Positions 7,015 through 9,939 of a DNA stretch of 9,939 nucleotides are shown in pieces. Below the pieces are notes generated by a model that searched no databases, had not been told where the DNA came from, and worked only from the letters and a program-made list of their open reading frames with translations. Source of the DNA: a bacterium (lineage in GTDB: Bacteria; Desulfobacterota_D; UBA1144); NCBI GenBank assembly GCA_002701865.2, contig NZWH02000016.1:91474-101412 (forward strand). The letters run 5' to 3'. Each line of letters begins with the position of its first letter. Positions within the stretch are counted from its first letter, which is position 1. The translations under genes and the position numbers were made by a program.

Positions 7015-7956
7015 TTATTTTAATGTCTTTATATATTCAATAATAGCTGTTATCTCTGTGTCATCTAACAAGCCCTTGTAAGAAGGCATTACTGGTCCAT
7101 AACCTTCGACCATCTTTTCAGCAGGGTACAGTATTGATTCTTTAATATAATTCTCGTCAGCTTTAGCTGAAGTTCCATCAGTGAACACCCTGTTCTTTGC
7201 AAATAAACCTTTCCATGTAGGGCCTACTCCATTAGCTCCATCTATACTATGACAAGCAACACACCCCTTACTTGAGTATAGTTGTTTACCCAATTCAGCA
7301 GGTGGAATCTTTGCTGCTGAAGCCTTTTTGGCTTCATCCGCAGATCCATCTTCCCACAAGGCGAATTCTGCTTTAGATAAAACGTGAACTTTCCCCAACA
7401 TATCTGAATGAGCTGTACCACAATATTCTGTGCAATACAGGTCATATACTCCTTCTTTCGTAGCAGTAAAGTTTATATAAGTATACCTATTTCCCATTAA
7501 ATCTTGCTTCACTCTAAATGCAGGAACAAAGAAACTGTGAAGAACATCGTCTGACTGCATAACAAGCCTAATTGGCTGGTCAACGGGAACATAAAGTTCG
7601 TTTAATGTTTTTTTACCATTTGAATAATCAAAGCTCCAAATCCACTGTTTAGCGGTAACATTGACCTCAACAGCATTTTTTGGTGTAGTTGTATATTGAT
7701 CGTAATAAACATATCCATATATAAATATTACGATACATAAAATTGTAGGTATTACTGTCCATAAAGTTTCCAGGAAACTGTCATGGGTAATCGCAGGGGT
7801 CTGATCATTATCTGTTTTTCTTCTATATTTAATAACAAAATAAACTAAGAGAAATCCGATTAATACGCAAGATATAACAGATATGATTGTTACTAACCAT
7901 AATATAAGATCAACTCCTGGAGCAAATGTCGAAGCTGATTCAGGTAACCATTTCAT
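7015..7956 (-). CDS. ctaC: Cytochrome c oxidase subunit II with fused C-terminal cytochrome c domain (caa3 type)
   Basis: A 313-residue subunit II that accepts electrons and passes them to CuA and then to subunit I. Two membrane helices (about 17-40 and 64-84) precede a periplasmic cupredoxin domain with TAKQWIWSFDY (101-111) and the complete CuA set: His140, Cys175, Glu177, Cys179, His183 and Met186 (CTEYCGTAHSDM). A linker at about 200-220 leads into a class I cytochrome c domain with heme-binding CVACH (232-236) and axial ligand Met290 (GPVMPSY). This fusion defines a caa3-type oxidase that carries its own cytochrome c. There is no separate cleavable signal peptide or lipobox at the start; the first helix likely acts as a signal anchor. 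The ATG overlaps the sco stop (ATGA) and has GAAGGAG 7 nt upstream inside the sco tail. Confidence 0.96.
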   Translation of the reverse strand: MKWLPESASTFAPGVDLILWLVTIISVISCVLIGFLLVYFVIKYRRKTDNDQTPAITHDSFLETLWTVIPTILCIVIFIYGYVYYDQYTTTPKNAVEVNVTAKQWIWSFDYSNGKKTLNELYVPVDQPIRLVMQSDDVLHSFFVPAFRVKQDLMGNRYTYINFTATKEGVYDLYCTEYCGTAHSDMLGKVHVLSKAEFALWEDGSADEAKKASAAKIPPAELGKQLYSSKGCVACHSIDGANGVGPTWKGLFAKNRVFTDGTSAKADENYIKESILYPAEKMVEGYGPVMPSYKGLLDDTEITAIIEYIKTLK

Positions 7957-8756
7957 TTAGTTTCTCCTTCATTATTTTTTTTATCTTTTTTAAACCACAT
8001 AAAAAACATAAATATAGCTACGAATAGTAAAGTTATCCCACCACCAAGCTTTATAACGTTCAAAGCTCTTAAAGCAAATTTCTTTCCTACCGGGTCAAAG
8101 CCATAACAATAGAGGAGAACTTTATCTGTCAACGAAGACTTACCTATCACCCCATCTGATGCTTCAAGTAATGCTAGCTTGAAATCTTTCGAATCATAAA
8201 GCACCCCAGATAAGTATCTAGAAATCTTTCCCTCTTTTGTCAAAAATATTATACCTGCAGGATGAGCAAAATCATCCCCATCAGGTGCAAATTTAAATCC
8301 AACAGAACTTGTGACTGCCTCTATGTTTATACTATCGGCAGAATAAAAGCTCCACTGCTCATTTGAAGCAATACTTTCCTTGTATTTTTGTTGTTTTAAG
8401 TTTGAAGTCTCGTAGTTATCGTTCTTGTCAAAACTTAGTGTTATAAGGTTGTAATCAAGACCGGGTCTAATTTTATCTGTTGAGTTAACTGCCTCTAGTA
8501 CACCATTTAATAAAAAAGTGCACATTTTTGGACAGGAGTAGTAAGCCAACACTAGTACTGTAGGTTTATTCTTATCTAGAAAATTCCCAAGCTTTTTTGT
8601 AAAATTATTGTTGTCTGTGATGTTAGCGTTTAAATCAATATGGTCACCAAGCTTTTCTGTCCAGCCAACATCATTAACAATAACGGACTCGTCTGATACA
8701 CCTAAGACAGACAAACATGACGCTAAAAATAATATAAGTATAAATAATTTTTTCAT
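7953..8756 (-). CDS. SCO1/SenC family copper chaperone / thiol-disulfide protein
   Basis: A 267-residue exported SCO protein with a thioredoxin-like fold. In this family it delivers copper to the CuA site of subunit II or keeps its cysteines reduced. The copper-binding set is visible: Cys75 and Cys79 in YSCPKMC, and His165 in FAHPAG. An N-terminal hydrophobic segment (residues 4-19) directs export; LASC at 11-14 resembles a lipobox, though the resulting signal would be short. After the SCO domain comes YCYGFDP (216-222) and a second hydrophobic helix at about 237-254 followed by KKDKK, so the protein is probably anchored by its C terminus with the domain in the periplasm. It is first in the oxidase operon, behind a near-perfect promoter, with a leader of only about 16 nt and no clear Shine-Dalgarno. 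The target is inferred from its place just before ctaC. Confidence 0.92.
   Translation of the reverse strand: MKKLFILILFLASCLSVLGVSDESVIVNDVGWTEKLGDHIDLNANITDNNNFTKKLGNFLDKNKPTVLVLAYYSCPKMCTFLLNGVLEAVNSTDKIRPGLDYNLITLSFDKNDNYETSNLKQQKYKESIASNEQWSFYSADSINIEAVTSSVGFKFAPDGDDFAHPAGIIFLTKEGKISRYLSGVLYDSKDFKLALLEASDGVIGKSSLTDKVLLYCYGFDPVGKKFALRALNVIKLGGGITLLFVAIFMFFMWFKKDKKNNEGETK
7964..7969 (-). promoter_or_regulatory. Ribosome binding site of ctaC inside the end of sco
   Basis: AAGGAG on the minus strand, 7 nt before the ctaC ATG. It lies within the last codons of sco, whose TGA overlaps the ctaC ATG, so the two are probably translationally coupled. Confidence 0.8.
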
Positions 8757-8779
8757 ATCTACTGCAAACGGGAATAAAT

Positions 8780-8807
8780 ATTATAAATTCATCTTAAAGT
8801 CTGTCAA
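8780..8807 (-). promoter_or_regulatory. Sigma70-type promoter of the sco-cta operon
   Basis: Read on the minus strand, a perfect -35 TTGACA (8807-8802) is followed after 16 bp by a perfect -10 TATAAT (8785-8780). The expected start is near 8773, giving a leader of about 16 nt before the sco ATG. The spacer is one base shorter than the usual 17. This is the only strong promoter I see for the minus-strand block. It looks like a constitutive, high-level promoter; no obvious operator palindrome overlaps it. Confidence 0.82.
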
Positions 8808-8850
8808 TCGTGGCTATAACGTGTAGAATATTTCCGTTGGGTCTTTCAGA

Positions 8851-8879
8851 TTGACAAAACATTTTTTATTAAATAGGAT
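8851..8879 (+). promoter_or_regulatory. Sigma70-type promoter of the tRNA / zinc-ribbon operon
   Basis: A perfect -35 TTGACA (8851-8856) is followed after exactly 17 bp by TAGGAT (8874-8879), matching TATAAT at four of six positions including the first T, the A and the last T. The expected transcription start is near 8886, about 14 nt before the mature tRNA 5' end. It points away from the sco promoter, with the two -35 boxes 43 bp apart. Confidence 0.8.
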
Positions 8880-8899
8880 AAGGTTTTTATTGCATCCTA

Positions 8900-8973
8900 G
8901 GGCCCATAGCTCAGTTGGTTAGAGCTCCCGGCTCATAACCGGGCGGTCACTGGTTCGAATCCAGTTGGGCCCA
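8900..8973 (+). tRNA. tRNA with CAT anticodon, probably tRNA-Ile2 (elongator Met possible)
   Basis: A complete 74-nt cloverleaf. The acceptor stem GGGCCCA (8900-8906) pairs perfectly with TGGGCCC (8966-8972), discriminator A at 8973. D stem GCTC/GAGC (8909-8912 with 8922-8925) with a GG-containing loop; anticodon stem CCCGG/CCGGG (8927-8931 with 8939-8943) with loop CTCATAA and anticodon CAT at 8934-8936; T stem ACTGG/CCAGT with loop TTCGAAT (8954-8960). The first pair is G-C, so it is not an initiator tRNA. Pairs C4-G69 and C5-G68 are the ones reported as positive determinants for the lysidine synthetase TilS in E. coli tRNA-Ile2, which favours an AUA-reading Ile tRNA over elongator Met; this is inference. 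CCA is not encoded (the next bases are GGA), so it must be added after processing. Confidence 0.95.
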
Positions 8974-8987
8974 GGAAAGAGATTGAA

Positions 8988-9695
8988 ATGATAGAGAAAA
9001 TTAAACCATTGTTAGAAATTCAGAATTTAGATATGCAAATACTAGAAATCCAAAATAACTTCAGAGAGCTCCCAGAAAAAATTTTTTCACTTAACAATAG
9101 AATTAAGTCTGAAGAAACTAAAATTGAAAACTTGTCTCAAAAGGTTGTTGAATTAGAGTCAATATCAATAAATCTACAAAATGATATTACAGATATTGAA
9201 GATAAAGTTAAAGCTAATACTGAAAAAGTTATGAGGGTTAAAACCAAAGAAGAACTTGAGGCTCTTGAAAAAGAAACTGGTGACTTGAAAAGAAGAAAAA
9301 TAGAAATCGAAGATAAGCAGATTAAAGCAATGGAAGAAATGGAAACATGTAAAAAAGACTCTGATGCCAGCAATACAAGTTTTGAAGAAGAAATATTACC
9401 TATGAAAAGCGAAATTTCAGAATTAGAGAAAGTGCTTAATGAATCAAAAGAAGAAGTTGGACTTCTAGATGATGAGAGATCGAAACTAATAAAAGAAGTA
9501 GATAAGGATTTTTTAAAAATTTACGAAAGACTTAGCTCTAACAATAAGCCTCCAATAATTGCTGAGACCAGCGGAGAAGTTTGTGGTCATTGCAATATGA
9601 AGATTCCCCCTCAAGTTTATATCAAAGTTTTACAAGGCAAGGAAATCGTTCTTGCTCCTTGCTGTAAAAAAATCATAATTCCGAAGATTGCTTAA
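8988..9695 (+). CDS. Coiled-coil protein with C-terminal zinc ribbon (CT398/DUF164-like, zf-RING_7)
   Basis: A 235-residue cytoplasmic protein, the usual length for the family. Residues 1 to about 180 are almost all charged heptad-like helix (two long coiled-coil arms with a turn region near 85-95, VKTKEELEALEKE, a conserved patch in the family). The C terminus is a small zinc ribbon: Cys199-x2-Cys202 in CGHCNMKIPPQVY, then Cys225-Cys226 in APCCKKIIIP. In relatives the second knuckle is normally C-P-x-C; here the first of those positions is Ala223 and a Cys appears two residues later, so the fourth ligand position is shifted. The biochemical function is not settled in this family; a nucleic-acid or scaffold role is only inferred. 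The ATG lies 14 nt after the tRNA, with AGGA (8973-8976) and GAGA (8979-8982) as possible ribosome contacts. An RNase H-like gene follows 5 bp downstream. Confidence 0.87.
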   Translation: MIEKIKPLLEIQNLDMQILEIQNNFRELPEKIFSLNNRIKSEETKIENLSQKVVELESISINLQNDITDIEDKVKANTEKVMRVKTKEELEALEKETGDLKRRKIEIEDKQIKAMEEMETCKKDSDASNTSFEEEILPMKSEISELEKVLNESKEEVGLLDDERSKLIKEVDKDFLKIYERLSSNNKPPIIAETSGEVCGHCNMKIPPQVYIKVLQGKEIVLAPCCKKIIIPKIA

Positions 9696-9700
9696 TCCGA

Positions 9701-9939
9701 ATGAAATATAGTTTAAAAGTTTTCATAGATGGAGCCTGTAAACCAAATCCTGGTTCTGGTGGTGTTGGGATTTATATGGCTTACAATGATATCGAGGAAA
9801 AAATATCCTCTCCTCTAGAGGGAACTGTGACTAATAATATCGCGGAATATGAGGCCTTAATCCTCAGTCTGGAAACCATAATTAAAAAAGATAATTTATT
9901 TGAGAGAATTAATATTTTTTCGGATTCCCAACTTGTTTG
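9701..9939 (+). CDS. RNase HI-like protein (RVT_3 type), N-terminal part, 3' truncated by window
   Basis: The frame opens with ATG at 9701, 5 bp after the zinc-ribbon stop, and stays open to the right edge (79 complete codons). The N-terminal strand and loop VFIDGACKPNPGSGGVGIY carries the first catalytic Asp (Asp10). TNNIAEYEALI places the catalytic Glu at 49, and FSDSQLV the second catalytic Asp at 75, so three of the four acidic active-site residues of the fold are in view. The AEYEAL form, rather than the RMELMA of E. coli RnhA, places it in the reverse-transcriptase-like RNase HI branch (as in the N-terminal domain of mycobacterial Rv2228c). Such proteins cleave RNA in RNA/DNA hybrids. 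There is no clear Shine-Dalgarno, so coupling to the upstream gene is likely. Whether a further C-terminal domain follows cannot be seen. Confidence 0.9.
   Translation, partial: MKYSLKVFIDGACKPNPGSGGVGIYMAYNDIEEKISSPLEGTVTNNIAEYEALILSLETIIKKDNLFERINIFSDSQLV

Noticed and set aside
8900..8973. Initiator tRNA-fMet.
   Set aside because: Position 1 pairs with 72 as G-C; initiators have an unpaired or mismatched first position.
1..9939. CRISPR arrays, insertion sequences, phage genes, toxin-antitoxin or defence genes.
   Set aside because: No repeat arrays, terminal inverted repeats, transposase or defence motifs are visible; all long frames are housekeeping genes.

Overview
The window is compact, AT-rich (roughly one third G+C by eye) and almost wholly coding. 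It suggests a free-living, aerobic, Gram-negative bacterium: it carries the end of an apolipoprotein N-acyltransferase (outer-membrane lipoprotein maturation), histidine biosynthesis genes and a heme-copper terminal oxidase. Three traits lean towards a deltaproteobacterium-like or related marine low-GC lineage: the Cys motif of the zinc-ribbon protein (GHCNMKIPPQ), an A2-type caa3 oxidase, and an SCO protein with a C-terminal anchor. This placement is weak inference.

Layout. Positions 1-330 (+) hold the 3' end of lnt, which overlaps hisC tail to tail. From 8756 down to 301 (-) runs one long block: sco, ctaC, ctaD, ctaE, ctaF, ctaA, ctaB, then after 43 bp hisD and hisC. Genes within the oxidase part are separated by 18 bp or less, or overlap. 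Positions 8757-8899 form a divergent control region with two excellent sigma70-type promoters, one for the oxidase operon and one for a CAT-anticodon tRNA at 8900-8973. The tRNA is followed after 14 nt by a coiled-coil/zinc-ribbon gene and, after 5 bp, by an RNase H-like gene cut by the right edge.

How the genes work together. ctaC, ctaD, ctaE and ctaF encode the four subunits of a caa3-type cytochrome c oxidase, with a cytochrome c domain fused to subunit II. ctaB makes heme O from protoheme and ctaA converts it to heme A for subunit I. The SCO protein probably delivers copper to, or reduces, the CuA site of subunit II. The operon is thus a near self-contained oxidase and assembly kit. hisD and hisC catalyse late steps of histidine synthesis and appear to read through from it.

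I found no convincing new defence, mobile or RNA system. The points worth a second look are the divergent promoters, the tRNA-mRNA fusion transcript, the probable tRNA-Ile2 identity, the shifted zinc-ribbon cysteine, the zinc-ribbon/RNase H pairing, and the altered substrate-binding loop of CtaB.
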